Notes: generated by a model from the letters alone, not told the origin. A DNA stretch of 64,000 nucleotides from Pseudomonas sp. GR 6-02 (GCF_001655615.1 NZ_CP011567.1:1054001-1118000); one strand, 5' to 3'; shown: positions 52,902 through 62,281, counted from the stretch's first letter. Program-made: numbers and translations.

Positions 52902-53231
52902 ATGGCTAACGCGCACTCTCATGACGACGCCGGTCACGGCAGCGTCAAGTCCTACGTCATTGGCTTCGTCCTGTCGGTAATCCTGACCCTGATCCCGTTC
53001 GGTCTGGTGATGTACCCGTCGCTGCCGAAGTCGCTGACCCTGTGGATCGTACTGGCTTTCGCCGTTATCCAGGTGCTGGTGCACCTGGTGTACTTCCTCC
53101 ACCTGGACCGTTCCGCCGCGCAGCGTAACAACGTGATTGCGTTTGTTTTCGCCGCGATCGTGATTGTCCTGCTGGTTGGCCTGTCGCTGTGGATCATGTT
53201 CAGCATCCACACCAACATGATGGCGAAGTGA
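52902..53231 (+). CDS. cyoD: Cytochrome bo3 ubiquinol oxidase subunit IV
   Basis: CyoD is the small subunit IV, needed for stable assembly of CuB. The 109-residue product has a His-rich start and three membrane helices (YVIGFVLSVILTLIPFGLV, LWIVLAFAVIQVLVHLVYFL, VIAFVFAAIVIVLLVGLSLW). It starts with no gap after the cyoC stop. Confidence 0.96.
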   Translation: MANAHSHDDAGHGSVKSYVIGFVLSVILTLIPFGLVMYPSLPKSLTLWIVLAFAVIQVLVHLVYFLHLDRSAAQRNNVIAFVFAAIVIVLLVGLSLWIMFSIHTNMMAK

Positions 53232-53242
53232 GGTAAGTCCGG

Positions 53243-54130
53243 ATGTCCTTTAAGCACTTTATCCAAATCACCAAACCGGGGATCATTTTCGGTAACGTGC
53301 TTTCTGTGGCAGGCGGATTTTTCCTGGCCTCCAAAGGGCATGTCGATCTGGCCATTTTCCTGGCCGCGATGATCGGCACGTCCCTGGTCGTGGCTTCCGG
53401 TTGCGTGTTCAACAACTGCATCGACCGCGACATCGACCTGAAGATGGAACGCACCAAGAACCGGGTGCTGGTCCAGGGCTTGATCTCCCTGAAACTGGCC
53501 CTGGCTTATGCGACCGTCCTGGGTGTCGCCGGCGTTGCGTTGTTGTACAAGGTGGCCAACCCGTTGGCCGCGTTGTTCGCGGTGATCGGTTTTGTCATCT
53601 ACGTCGGCTTCTACAGCCTGTACCTCAAGCGCAAGTCGGTTCACGGCACGCTGGTGGGCAGTCTGTCGGGGGCGATGCCACCGGTGATCGGTTACGTCGC
53701 GGTCAGCAATAACTTCGACATGGCCGCACTGACGTTGCTGGTGATGTTCAGCCTGTGGCAGATGCCGCATTCCTACGCCATCGCAATCTTCCGCTTCAAC
53801 GATTACCTGGCCGCATCGATTCCGGTGCTGCCAGTGAAGCGCGGCATTGAAGTGGCCAAGAAACACATCCTGCTCTACATCCTGGCCTTCCTCGTGGCGA
53901 CCTTGATGCTGACCTTCAGCGGCTACGCCGGCATGAGCTACCTCGCCGTCGCCGCGGCCATGGGCATGTACTGGCTGTACATGGCCTGGACCGGCTACAA
54001 GGCAGTGGATGACACGGTCTGGGCACGCAAGCTGTTCGTGTTCTCGATCTTCACCATTACCGCGTTGAGCGTGATGATGTCTTTGGACTTCAAAGTGCCG
54101 GGCGAGTTGTTGCTGACGTACGCGCCTTAA
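53243..54130 (+). CDS. cyoE: Protohaem IX farnesyltransferase (haem O synthase)
   Basis: CyoE adds a farnesyl group to haem B to make haem O for CyoB. The 295-residue UbiA-family prenyltransferase has eight or nine membrane helices and the Asp-rich motif [20 protein letters not shown], with the second motif in [14 protein letters not shown]. It lies 11 bases after cyoD and ends the operon before a terminator. Confidence 0.97.
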   Translation: MSFKHFIQITKPGIIFGNVLSVAGGFFLASKGHVDLAIFLAAMIGTSLVVASGCVFNNCIDRDIDLKMERTKNRVLVQGLISLKLALAYATVLGVAGVALLYKVANPLAALFAVIGFVIYVGFYSLYLKRKSVHGTLVGSLSGAMPPVIGYVAVSNNFDMAALTLLVMFSLWQMPHSYAIAIFRFNDYLAASIPVLPVKRGIEVAKKHILLYILAFLVATLMLTFSGYAGMSYLAVAAAMGMYWLYMAWTGYKAVDDTVWARKLFVFSIFTITALSVMMSLDFKVPGELLLTYAP

Positions 54131-54149
54131 GCGTCGGATGTTGTAAAGA

Positions 54150-54186
54150 AAAGCCCCGCCCTTCGTGAGAAGGGCGGGGCTTTTTC
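54150..54186 (+). terminator. Rho-independent terminator of cyoABCDE
   Basis: GCCCCGCCCTT (54153-54163) pairs perfectly with AAGGGCGGGGC (54170-54180), followed by five T residues. It begins 20 bases after the cyoE stop. Confidence 0.95.
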
Positions 54187-54211
54187 GTTTAATCACGATT
54201 GGTGTACAGGC

Positions 54212-54245
54212 AATAAAAATCCCCGCTTGATGGCGGGGATTTTTG
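54212..54245 (-). terminator. Terminator of the 234-residue protein gene (bidirectional)
   Basis: ATCCCCGC (54219-54226) pairs with GCGGGGAT (54233-54240), with A-run and T-run flanks that make it functional on both strands. It lies just after the minus-strand stop at 54262. Confidence 0.9.
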
Positions 54246-54261
54246 TGTGCAGCGTTTAGCG

Positions 54262-54966
54262 TTACTGCGCAGTGATGCTGTAGCCGTCGAACGCGGTCTG
54301 CTGCTGCAGCGCGGTGATGATGTTTTTGCGGTTGACCGGTTGTTCGGCCCCGGCATTGTCCAGGAACGTCTCGCTTTCCAGCTCCGCTTCTTCACCTTCG
54401 CCGACGAAAGTGAAGCCCAGGAATTCCAGCGCTTCACGGTCAACGTTCAGGCGCGAGCGCGGGGTGCGCAGGGGCAGGGTGACGCTGATGCCGTCCTTGC
54501 TGATGGTGAACACTTCGACTTCTTTTTTGGCGCGAGCCGCTTTGCTCTTGCCGCTGCTCGGGTTGCTGATGGCTTGGTGAGTCTGGTTCAGCACTTTCAG
54601 CGCCAGGCCATAAACGATTTCCTGGAACGCCGGGTCGTCCTTGAAGCTGGACAGAATGCGGCTGATCGGGAATTTGCTGCTCAGGTCTTCCAGGGCGGCA
54701 ATATCGGCCGCTTCGGCGTCTTTCAATTGCTTGAGTTCGCCCATCAATTCGTAGGCTTTATCGTCATCGAAGCTGTCGTGAGCCTGGCGAATCGCGGCGC
54801 GCAGTTCGCGGATCTGGTCGCTTTCCCGGGTGGATTGAAAAGCGTCCAGAACCATCTCGCTGATGGTCTTGGCCTGAGGCACGTGTTGTGAAAGATTGAT
54901 GGAGTTTTCGTATTCCGCTTTGGACGACAAGGTGACTACGGATTCAGCGGTATTGGAATCGGACAT
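54262..54966 (-). CDS. Uncharacterised cytoplasmic protein
   Basis: I do not recognise this 234-residue protein. It has no signal peptide or membrane helix. Residues ~30-105 are predicted helical and heavily charged (ISEMVLDAFQSTRESDQIREL, then DDDKAYELMGELKQLKDAE), a lysine/alanine linker occurs near 145 (GKSKAARAKKE), and a compact beta-rich C-terminal part follows (VEVFTISKDGISVTLPLR, then LEFLGFTFVGEGEEAE). The good start, dedicated terminator and normal codon use make it a real gene. It may be Pseudomonas-restricted. Confidence 0.75.
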   Translation of the reverse strand: MSDSNTAESVVTLSSKAEYENSINLSQHVPQAKTISEMVLDAFQSTRESDQIRELRAAIRQAHDSFDDDKAYELMGELKQLKDAEAADIAALEDLSSKFPISRILSSFKDDPAFQEIVYGLALKVLNQTHQAISNPSSGKSKAARAKKEVEVFTISKDGISVTLPLRTPRSRLNVDREALEFLGFTFVGEGEEAELESETFLDNAGAEQPVNRKNIITALQQQTAFDGYSITAQ

Positions 54967-55102
54967 TGAAATTTCACTACTTCTTTAACTTGGATAGAGG
55001 CGAGAAAGCACGGGGCTTTTTCAGGCCGCCTAATCTATTGGACCAGCGCTGCGTTGTCACGGATGAACCGGTGGCTGGTCTGCATTTTTGGTGAGAGCGC
55101 TT

Positions 55103-55618
55103 TTAGCTGACTGACATCTGCGGGCGTTTTGCCTGGAGTGTCAGTAGCACCCGATAAAGTTTCAGCGCCCGCCCGCTGATCAATCCGCAGACAAAACCTG
55201 ACGCCGTGGCCTTGAGCAGCAACATCTCAACAGTGACGGCGAACTCCGGATGCACCTCATCCTGATAGCCCAAGTAATAGTTCACGGCAAAAAACAGCAG
55301 GTAGAGCACCGGTGTTTTAACCGTGCCCGGCACGATCAGCCCGGTTTCCGGATCATCCAGCTCAATACCCTTGTGCGCAAATACAACCAGTGCCGTGAGG
55401 CTGCCCATAATGACGGCGGCCAACCAGCAGCCAATCGATAGTTGAGGGTTCAGCGTCAGGTTCAGCGAGTACAACGACCAGCCGAGCAAAAGCGGTGGAG
55501 TGACAAGCAACGACGTTTTGCTTTCATGGGTTGGGGATAAGGCTTTGACGCCGTAGTAACAGAGCAGCAGAAAGATCGCATAAACCCATAGAGGGGTGTT
55601 TTGCAGGGTGTTGAGCAT
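55103..55618 (-). CDS. Polytopic inner-membrane protein (DUF6622-like)
   Basis: The 171-residue product has four or five hydrophobic helices (PLWVYAIFLLLCYYGVKAL, TSLLVTPPLLLGWSLY, LAAVIMGSLTALVVFA, VLYLLFFAVNYYLGY). It resembles small membrane proteins classed as DUF6622, a link made from memory and tentative. I prefer the ATG at 55618 (MLNTLQNTPLW); the reading from 55669 lacks a ribosome-binding site. The function is unknown. Confidence 0.75.
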   Translation of the reverse strand: MLNTLQNTPLWVYAIFLLLCYYGVKALSPTHESKTSLLVTPPLLLGWSLYSLNLTLNPQLSIGCWLAAVIMGSLTALVVFAHKGIELDDPETGLIVPGTVKTPVLYLLFFAVNYYLGYQDEVHPEFAVTVEMLLLKATASGFVCGLISGRALKLYRVLLTLQAKRPQMSVS

Positions 55619-55684
55619 TACGTAGCGTCCGTGCCGGGAATGAAGAGTCCGGATAATAGCTGCTGCCATGGCCGAGGCTATCGA

Positions 55685-57208
55685 CTATTTCCCCGTCGAA
55701 TTCATATTCATCGAACGAGTCATCCACTGCTCCGCCGTTTGCTCATCCACCGGCAAGGAAAAACGAAAAGTCGCGCCGCGTCCCGGCACATCGATCAGCT
55801 CGATCTCGCGACCGTGCAATTGCAGGATCCGGTGCACGATCCGCAATCCCAGCCCGCCATCGCGCCGTGCGCCGCCAATGTTGAATGGACGCAGGAACAG
55901 ACCTTCGCGCAATTCGGGGTCGATGCCGGGGCCGGTGTCGCTGACGGTCACTTCGATAAAAGACCCTTGGGGGCGGAGGCTGAGTTCGATTTCTCCGCCT
56001 GGGGGCGTGTGGCGTAGGGCGTTGTCGAACAAATTGGTCAGCACCCGCTCGATCAGCCCCAGGTCGGCGCAGGCCACGGCGACGTTGGGGGCGAAGGTGG
56101 CCTTGAGTTCAATCTGGCGCGCTTCGGCGCTGAGTTCGAATTTCTGAAAAATGTCCTGCACCAGATCGGTCAGGGAGAAACGCTCCAGCACCGGTTGCAC
56201 GAAACCGTGTTCCAGCCGCACCAGTTCCAGCAGTGATTGCGCCAGGCCGCCGACCTTGCGGCTTTGATCCAGGGCGATTCCCAGATAACGACGGCGGTCG
56301 GCGGGGGACAAGGTGGCGTCCTTGAGCGAAAGGGTTTCCAGGTAACCGTGCAGCGAGGCCAGCGGTGTGCGCAGGTCGTGGGAAATGTTGGCCACCAGTT
56401 CGCGACGCTCCTGATCCTGACGGGTCAGCGAGCGCCATTGTTCACCGAGGCGCGCTTGCATCTGTCGGAAGGCTGCGTCGAGTACGGCTATTTCATCGTG
56501 GCTGGCGGCCTTTTCCATGGGCTCCGGCTCAGGTTCGGGCGAAGCGGTCGGAACGCCGTTGATATCGAACTGACTGACTTTCTCGGTCAAGCGACGCAAT
56601 GGCCGGGTGATCAGGGCGAATGCCGTGAGGCCGGCAATCAGGCACAGCAACGCCACCAGTCCGATGGACAACAACGCGGTATTGAGTGCGGCGCTGGTGG
56701 CTCCGCGCTCGGCGAAGCGGTCATGCGCTTCGCTGAGCAACACCACGTACAGATAACCGGCCGGCTGACCGTTGACCCGCAAAGGCGCGGCGCTGAACAC
56801 CTTGCGACCATCGACGCTGCGTGGATCGTCGCCGAGAATCGGCAATGCCTCGCCTTTGAGCAAGCGCTGGATTGGCAGCAGATCGACCTGCTCCCTGTGT
56901 ATCCGGCCTTCGGGCGCGGCGCTGCCGACAATCCGGCCTCCTGTGTCCAGCAGATAGACCTCGACACTGGGATTGACCAGCATCAGCTGGCTGAACAGTT
57001 CGCGCACCGCATTGGGCATCGGGCCATTGCGGTCCATCAGCACGGTGTCGTGGGCAATGTGTTGCGCCAGATCCCGCGACAAGCCTTGCACCACTTCCAG
57101 TTCATGCATCTGACTGGAGCGCACCTGCATCCACGCCGAGGTACCGCAGCACACCAGCAACAGCACGGCGAACACCAGGGACAGGCGTTGAGTCAGGGTC
57201 AGCCTCAT
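55685..57208 (-). CDS. Sensor histidine kinase of a two-component system
   Basis: The 507-residue product has a first membrane helix (residues ~5-25), a periplasmic domain of ~140 residues (VEVYLLDTGGRIVGSAAPEG), a second helix (~180-205), HAMP, HisKA (VANISHDLRTPLASLHGYLE, phospho-acceptor His) and an ATPase domain (LTNLFDNALRHTPPGGEIEL, DGGLGLRIVHRILQLHG). It is coupled to the regulator gene by an ATGA overlap. The pair is divergent from msrB-dipZ-msrA, so envelope oxidation is a possible signal; this is inference. Confidence 0.88.
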   Translation of the reverse strand: MRLTLTQRLSLVFAVLLLVCCGTSAWMQVRSSQMHELEVVQGLSRDLAQHIAHDTVLMDRNGPMPNAVRELFSQLMLVNPSVEVYLLDTGGRIVGSAAPEGRIHREQVDLLPIQRLLKGEALPILGDDPRSVDGRKVFSAAPLRVNGQPAGYLYVVLLSEAHDRFAERGATSAALNTALLSIGLVALLCLIAGLTAFALITRPLRRLTEKVSQFDINGVPTASPEPEPEPMEKAASHDEIAVLDAAFRQMQARLGEQWRSLTRQDQERRELVANISHDLRTPLASLHGYLETLSLKDATLSPADRRRYLGIALDQSRKVGGLAQSLLELVRLEHGFVQPVLERFSLTDLVQDIFQKFELSAEARQIELKATFAPNVAVACADLGLIERVLTNLFDNALRHTPPGGEIELSLRPQGSFIEVTVSDTGPGIDPELREGLFLRPFNIGGARRDGGLGLRIVHRILQLHGREIELIDVPGRGATFRFSLPVDEQTAEQWMTRSMNMNSTGK

Positions 57209-57921
57209 GGCTGCTCTCCGCTTGCTGCGAATTTGTAGCCACGGCCCCACACCGTGAGGATGCGCGCCGGTTGCGCCGGATCGGCCTCGATCTTTGCCCG
57301 CAGGCGGTTGATATGAGTGTTGACCGTGTGTTCATAGCCTTCGTGGCTGTAGCCCCACACCGCATTGAGCAGGTCCATGCGCGAGAAGACTTTGCCAGGC
57401 TGACGGACAAAGAAGTACAGCAGGTCGAATTCCCGTGGCGTGAGGTCAAGACGCCGGCCGTCGAGGGAGACTTCACGGGTGATCGGGTCGATGGACAGGC
57501 CATCGCTGATCAGACTGCCAGCATCCATTTTCAGATTGCGGGCCATGGCGTCGACCCGTCGCAGCAGTGCCTTGACCCGTGCCACCAGCTCGAGCATGGA
57601 AAAGGGTTTGGCCAGGTAATCGTCTGCGCCCAGCTCCAGTCCCAGAATCCGATGTACTTCGCTGGAGCGCGCACTGGTGATGATGATCGGTGTGTAACGG
57701 GCCATGGCCCGGGCGCGGCGGCAGATTTCCAGGCCATCGACGCCGGGCAGCATCAGGTCGAGGATCAGTGCGTCCCAGCTTCCTTGCTGCAACAGACGCA
57801 TGCCCTCGTCGCCGTCGGCGCAGTGCACCACCTCGAACTGCTCATCACGCAGATGCAGGCAGATAAGGTCGGCGATGTGCAGGTCGTCCTCGACCACCAG
57901 GACGCGTTTGGTCTGTTCCAT
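57205..57921 (-). CDS. OmpR-family response regulator
   Basis: The 238-residue product (MEQTKRVLVVEDDLHIADL) has a receiver domain with the phospho-acceptor Asp in ALILDLMLPGVDGLE and Lys in DDYLAKPFSMLELVARV, and a winged-helix output domain (SLDGRRLDLTPREFDLLYFF, YEHTVNTHINRLRAKIE). The ATG at 57921 is preferred to an 11-residue extension. It shares a 152-base divergent promoter region with msrB, a typical position for a regulator of that operon, though no binding site was identified. Confidence 0.88.
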   Translation of the reverse strand: MEQTKRVLVVEDDLHIADLICLHLRDEQFEVVHCADGDEGMRLLQQGSWDALILDLMLPGVDGLEICRRARAMARYTPIIITSARSSEVHRILGLELGADDYLAKPFSMLELVARVKALLRRVDAMARNLKMDAGSLISDGLSIDPITREVSLDGRRLDLTPREFDLLYFFVRQPGKVFSRMDLLNAVWGYSHEGYEHTVNTHINRLRAKIEADPAQPARILTVWGRGYKFAASGEQP

Positions 57922-58073
57922 GGAGCTCGATCCTTTGTGACGCAATGAACACATTGTGCGGGTTTTCCTGAGGTTGAGTTATCACGAATTATTTAACTCC
58001 TCGTGAGGATTTGGCGATCAACTCAAGCCTAGGCTGTGTTCCATGCAAGGCACCTGGAATTTTGGAGAAGGCC

Positions 58074-58589
58074 ATGTTTTCACGGCGACAGTTTCTTGTA
58101 GCGAGCGGCGGGCTGGGGGCTGCAGCCCTGGTGATCGGTGTATTGCCAAAATTTTCCACAAGCGTTGCGCTGGTCGATGAAGCCCGCGCGCAGGAGGTTT
58201 TCGAGGTGACCCACAGCGACAGCGAATGGCATGCCCGGCTCAGCGCCGAGCAGTACGAAATACTGCGCGAAGAGGGCACCGAACGGGCCTACAGCAGCCC
58301 GCTGAACAACGAGCACCGCAAAGGCGTTTTTGCCTGCGCCGGTTGTGATCTGCCGTTGTTTTCTTCCGACACCAAGTTCGACAGTCGTACTGGCTGGCCG
58401 AGTTTCTGGGCTCCCCTGGACAACGCGGTGGCCACCCGACAGGACCGCTCCTTCGGTGTATTGCGCGAAGAGGTGCACTGTCGTCGTTGCGGCGGTCATC
58501 TGGGGCATGTCTTCGAGGATGGGCCAAAGCCCACCGGGCTGCGCTACTGCATGAACGGCCTGGCGCTGACCTTCAAGCCACAGGCGTAA
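58074..58589 (+). CDS. msrB: Exported peptide-methionine (R)-S-oxide reductase MsrB with Tat-type signal
   Basis: MsrB reduces the R-diastereomer of methionine sulfoxide. The 171-residue product begins MFSRRQFLVASGGLG, a near-consensus Tat motif (SRRQFL) before a hydrophobic stretch, so the enzyme is predicted to act in the periplasm rather than the cytosol. The catalytic domain has both zinc CxxC pairs (FACAGCDLP and CRRCGGH) and the catalytic Cys in RYCMNG. A longer reading from 58011 buries the Tat motif internally and was rejected. Its stop is 43 bases before the DipZ-like gene. Confidence 0.92.
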   Translation: MFSRRQFLVASGGLGAAALVIGVLPKFSTSVALVDEARAQEVFEVTHSDSEWHARLSAEQYEILREEGTERAYSSPLNNEHRKGVFACAGCDLPLFSSDTKFDSRTGWPSFWAPLDNAVATRQDRSFGVLREEVHCRRCGGHLGHVFEDGPKPTGLRYCMNGLALTFKPQA

Positions 58590-58632
58590 TCCATGGGCAC
58601 TTCCTTTCACTCACTTCATGCAGGTCGACGTT

Positions 58633-60432
58633 ATGTGGCTTCTGGTCCTCGCTTATCTCGGTGGTGTGCTGACGATTGTCAGCCCGTGCATTCTGCCGGT
58701 ATTGCCCTTTGTCTTCGCTCGCACCGGGCAGCCATTTATGAAAAGTGGCTTGCCGCTGCTGGCGGGGATGGCGCTGACCTTCGCGCTCGTCGCCTCGTTG
58801 GCGGCGGTGGGCGGCGGTTGGGTGGTGCAAGTCAATCAATACGGTCGCTGGCTCGCGTTGCTGTTCGTTGCACTGTTCGGGTTGACGCTGTTGCTGCCGC
58901 GGTTGGCCGAACGCCTGACGCGTCCACTGGTGGCAGCCGGCGGTCGGCTGTCGCAAGCCGCGGGCGCCGATGCCCGGCCGCGTCCCGGCGCTTCATTCCT
59001 GATCGGCGTCGCCACGGGCCTGCTCTGGGCACCCTGCGCCGGGCCGATTCTGGGTTTGCTGCTGACCGGCGCGGCGCTGCAAGGGGCAAGCATCGCAACC
59101 ACTGTGTTGCTGCTGGCTTACGCGGCCGGTGCCGCCACTTCTCTCGCTGCGGCACTGCTGCTGGGCGGTAAGGTCTTCGCCGCAATGAAGCGCTCGATAG
59201 GCGCGGGCGAGTGGCTGCGTCGAGGCCTGGGCGCTGCGATGCTGGTTGGTGTGGTGGCGATAGCCCTGGGACTGGACACCGGGATTCTGGCGCGGGTTTC
59301 AACGGCGTCCACCGGCGGTCTCGAACAGGCGCTGGTCAACCGGTTGGCCAGTAAGACTCCGGCCAACAGCGGGGCGATGATGGCGCAGATTCCACGGGCC
59401 GGCGATCAACCCGCCGGCGGCATGATGGCCGCTGGAGATGCGATGAAAGTGACCGCGAACGCGCTGCCGATTGAGGGCAGCCTTCCATCCCTGGACGGCG
59501 CCGTGCAATGGCTCAACTCGCCCCCACTCACCGCTCAGGCGTTGAAGGGCAAGGTCGTGCTGGTGGATTTCTGGACTTACTCCTGCATCAACTGCCTGCG
59601 CACCCTGCCGTATGTGAAGGCCTGGGCTGAGAAGTATCGCGATCAGGGTTTGGTGGTGATCGGTGTCCATGCGCCCGAGTTTGCCTTCGAACGGGATGTG
59701 GGCAATGTCACCAAAGCCATGAAGGACCTGGGCATCACCTACCCGGTGGCCATCGATAATGACTACAAGATCTGGCGTGCTTTCAACAACGAATACTGGC
59801 CGGCCCATTACTTTGCCGATGCTCAGGGACGCATTCGTTATCACCATTTTGGTGAAGGCAAGTACGCCGAGTCCGAGCAAGTGATTCAGCAACTGTTGCG
59901 TGAGGCGGGAGCGGCGAAAGTCGCGCAGGGGCTGATCAATGCCAACGCCCAGGGTGTTCAACTCGCCCCGGACATGAATGAAGTGCAATCCCCCGAAACC
60001 TATGTCGGCTACCGACGGATGGAGCATTTCGCCTCTGAAACCAGCCTGGTGCCGGACAAGGCGACTGCCTATAAGCCACCGTCACAACTGGCCCTCAATG
60101 ACTGGAGCCTGGACGGTCAATGGGCTGTCGGTCCGGAGCGGGCCGTTTCAAACGCTGCGGCCAGTCGTATCGTCTATCGGTTTCACGCTCGCGACTTGCA
60201 CTTGGTGTTGGGCCCCGGTGCTGACGGCAAACCGGTGCGTTTCAAAGTGTTGATCGACGGCAAGCCCCCAGGTGATGCCCACGGTATCGACGTCGCGCCT
60301 GATGGCCGCGGCAGCGTCACCGAGCAGCGGTTGTATCAACTGGTACGCCAGAGCACAGGCGTAAAAGACCGGACCTTCAGCATCGAGTTTCTCGATCCGG
60401 GTGTGTCGGCGTATGCGTTTACCTTTGGTTGA
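58633..60432 (+). CDS. DipZ-like CcdA/thioredoxin fusion (cytochrome c biogenesis/thiol transport)
   Basis: The product of about 599 residues combines a CcdA/DsbD-type membrane domain (residues ~1-235, six or more helices, redox Cys in VSPCILPVLPF and LWAPCAGPILG), a periplasmic thioredoxin-like domain (~290-425) with the active-site CINC at 318-321 (WTYSCINCLRT), and a C-terminal beta-rich region (~430-599) like mycobacterial DipZ. It probably moves electrons from cytosolic thioredoxin to periplasmic partners. Lying between exported MsrB and MsrA, it is a natural reductant supplier for them. An in-frame ATG at 58618 has no ribosome-binding site. Confidence 0.9.
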   Translation: MWLLVLAYLGGVLTIVSPCILPVLPFVFARTGQPFMKSGLPLLAGMALTFALVASLAAVGGGWVVQVNQYGRWLALLFVALFGLTLLLPRLAERLTRPLVAAGGRLSQAAGADARPRPGASFLIGVATGLLWAPCAGPILGLLLTGAALQGASIATTVLLLAYAAGAATSLAAALLLGGKVFAAMKRSIGAGEWLRRGLGAAMLVGVVAIALGLDTGILARVSTASTGGLEQALVNRLASKTPANSGAMMAQIPRAGDQPAGGMMAAGDAMKVTANALPIEGSLPSLDGAVQWLNSPPLTAQALKGKVVLVDFWTYSCINCLRTLPYVKAWAEKYRDQGLVVIGVHAPEFAFERDVGNVTKAMKDLGITYPVAIDNDYKIWRAFNNEYWPAHYFADAQGRIRYHHFGEGKYAESEQVIQQLLREAGAAKVAQGLINANAQGVQLAPDMNEVQSPETYVGYRRMEHFASETSLVPDKATAYKPPSQLALNDWSLDGQWAVGPERAVSNAAASRIVYRFHARDLHLVLGPGADGKPVRFKVLIDGKPPGDAHGIDVAPDGRGSVTEQRLYQLVRQSTGVKDRTFSIEFLDPGVSAYAFTFG

Positions 60433-60460
60433 TAGCCCCCATTCATTCAGGAGACAGCCC

Positions 60461-61177
60461 ATGAAAACCCCATTCAACTGGCGTCGCACATTTCTGGGTT
60501 TGGCCGCCGCCAGCGTAATTGGTCAGTGCTCTGCATTCTCGTTCGCAGGCGCCGAAGAGGCGGTCATCATCCCGGCGCCGACGCTTGACGAAACCACCCA
60601 GGCGCACAGCGAAACGGCGGTTTTTGCCGGCGGTTGCTTCTGGGGCGTCCAAGGCGTGTTCCAGCATGTCAAAGGGGTGAAAAATGCGGTTTCCGGTTAT
60701 GCCGGTGGCGCAGCCAATACCGCTCAATACGAGCGGGTCAGCGAGGGTGACACCGGCCATGCGGAGGCCGTCGAAGTGACCTTCGATCCCGCTCAGGTCA
60801 GTTACGGAAGCCTGCTGCAGATCTATTTCTCGGTGGCCCACAACCCCACCGAACTCAACCGCCAGGGCCCGGACCGAGGCACTCAGTATCGGTCGGCGCT
60901 ATTCCCGAAAAGCACCGAACAGCAACGCGTCGCCCAGGCTTACATCACCCAGCTCGACGCTGCCCATTCGTTCAATAAACCGATTGTCACCAAGCTGGAA
61001 AGCTACAACGGTTTCTACCCGGCGGAAGAGGAGCATCAGGACTTCCTGACCGAGCATCCGACCTACCCCTACATCGTGATCAATGACCTGCCGAAAGTGG
61101 CGCAGTTGAAGCAACTGTTTCCGAATCGGTATCAGGAAAAACCAGTATTGGTGAAAGCGGGCATGCAGGGCGGCTGA
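60461..61177 (+). CDS. msrA: Exported peptide-methionine (S)-S-oxide reductase MsrA
   Basis: MsrA reduces the S-diastereomer of methionine sulfoxide. The 238-residue product has an export signal with an RR pair (FNWRRTFLGLAAASVIGQ) that may be Tat-type, and the catalytic motif GGCFWG (near residue 63) with the MsrA core VSGYAGGAANTAQYERVSEG and HNPTELNRQGPDRGTQYRSA. It lies 28 bases after the DipZ-like gene. Together with msrB it would cover both sulfoxide forms outside the cytoplasm. A reading from 60401 overlaps the upstream gene and hides the signal peptide. Confidence 0.92.
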   Translation: MKTPFNWRRTFLGLAAASVIGQCSAFSFAGAEEAVIIPAPTLDETTQAHSETAVFAGGCFWGVQGVFQHVKGVKNAVSGYAGGAANTAQYERVSEGDTGHAEAVEVTFDPAQVSYGSLLQIYFSVAHNPTELNRQGPDRGTQYRSALFPKSTEQQRVAQAYITQLDAAHSFNKPIVTKLESYNGFYPAEEEHQDFLTEHPTYPYIVINDLPKVAQLKQLFPNRYQEKPVLVKAGMQGG

Positions 61178-61192
61178 CAGGACGGAGTCGCC

Positions 61193-62209
61193 TCACCCAG
61201 AAATCAGGTTCTTGCCCGCGATTTTCGACCGATACAACGCCTGATCGGCCCTGGCCAGCAACCCGGTCTGTTGTTCTTCTTCAAAGCGCTGCACCACGCC
61301 AAAACTCATGGTCACTTGATAGTCCCCGACCGGCAGCAGGCTCGCCAGGCCATGACGGATTCTTTCAGCGAGTGACCTGGCGTCGGCCAACAAGGTATTG
61401 GGCAAAATCAGGATGAATTCGTCACCGCCCCAGCGCGCCAACAGATCGCCTTTGCGCACGCAGTGCTTCACACTCTCGATCACTTGCACCAACGCTGCAT
61501 CTCCCAGGGCGTGACCGTAGTGATCGTTGATATTTTTGAAGTCATCGAGGTCCATGGCGATCAGCGACAGGGGTTCGCGGAAGCGTTGGGCGCGGTCGCA
61601 TTCCTTGGGCAGGGTTTTCTCCAGTCGATAGCGATTGGCGATGCCGGTCAGCACATCGGTTTCTGCCAATTTGCGATTTTCTTCGAGTTGAATCTGTAAC
61701 TGCTGATTGACCCGGGACAACTCCCGAGTGCGTTCCTTGACGATGGCTTCCAGGGATTGATTACGCCGCTCCATTTCTTCGATCAGGCGTTTCTTGTCTT
61801 CGATGCTGCGGTGCGCGCCGATCATTCGCGCCACCGAGCCGTCGGCATTACGTGCCAGCACGTAGCCGCGATCCTCGATCCAGGTGTAAGTGCCATCGCG
61901 CATGCGGCAGCGATACTCGGCCTGATAACCGGGAGCGCGCTGATCCAGGTAGTCATCAAACAACGCCATGACCCGCGAATAATCGTCGGGGTGGATCACG
62001 TTTTCCCAGGTCAACACATTGTTGTCCAGGGAATGAGGCGTATAGCCGAGCATCTCGTACCACCCAGGGTTGCGATAGACGAACCCGGTGTTGGCGTTCC
62101 AGTCCCAGATACCATCGCTGACCAGTTCCAGAATGGTGTGCAGCATGTCTTCGTTAAAATCTGACAGATCGAACTTCAACGGCTCGATTTTCGATGCCTC
62201 ACCCATCAT
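61193..62209 (-). CDS. PAS-GGDEF diguanylate cyclase
   Basis: The 338-residue soluble protein has a PAS domain (residues ~15-125, YTWIEDRGYVLARNADGSVA), a short coiled coil (~130-170) and a GGDEF domain (DVLTGIANRYRLE to the end). The catalytic GGDEF motif is intact and RKGD five residues upstream forms an RxxD inhibitory site, so it should make cyclic di-GMP under feedback control. No membrane helix is present. GGGAGA precedes the ATG at 62209, and a second ATG follows immediately. It is convergent with msrA. Confidence 0.9.
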   Translation of the reverse strand: MMGEASKIEPLKFDLSDFNEDMLHTILELVSDGIWDWNANTGFVYRNPGWYEMLGYTPHSLDNNVLTWENVIHPDDYSRVMALFDDYLDQRAPGYQAEYRCRMRDGTYTWIEDRGYVLARNADGSVARMIGAHRSIEDKKRLIEEMERRNQSLEAIVKERTRELSRVNQQLQIQLEENRKLAETDVLTGIANRYRLEKTLPKECDRAQRFREPLSLIAMDLDDFKNINDHYGHALGDAALVQVIESVKHCVRKGDLLARWGGDEFILILPNTLLADARSLAERIRHGLASLLPVGDYQVTMSFGVVQRFEEEQQTGLLARADQALYRSKIAGKNLISG

Positions 62210-62281
62210 CGGTCTCCCTGCCGTCCTGATATTAACGTGACTCGTCAGTCGAGGAGATTAGTTCATGGCGTATTGCCCCGG

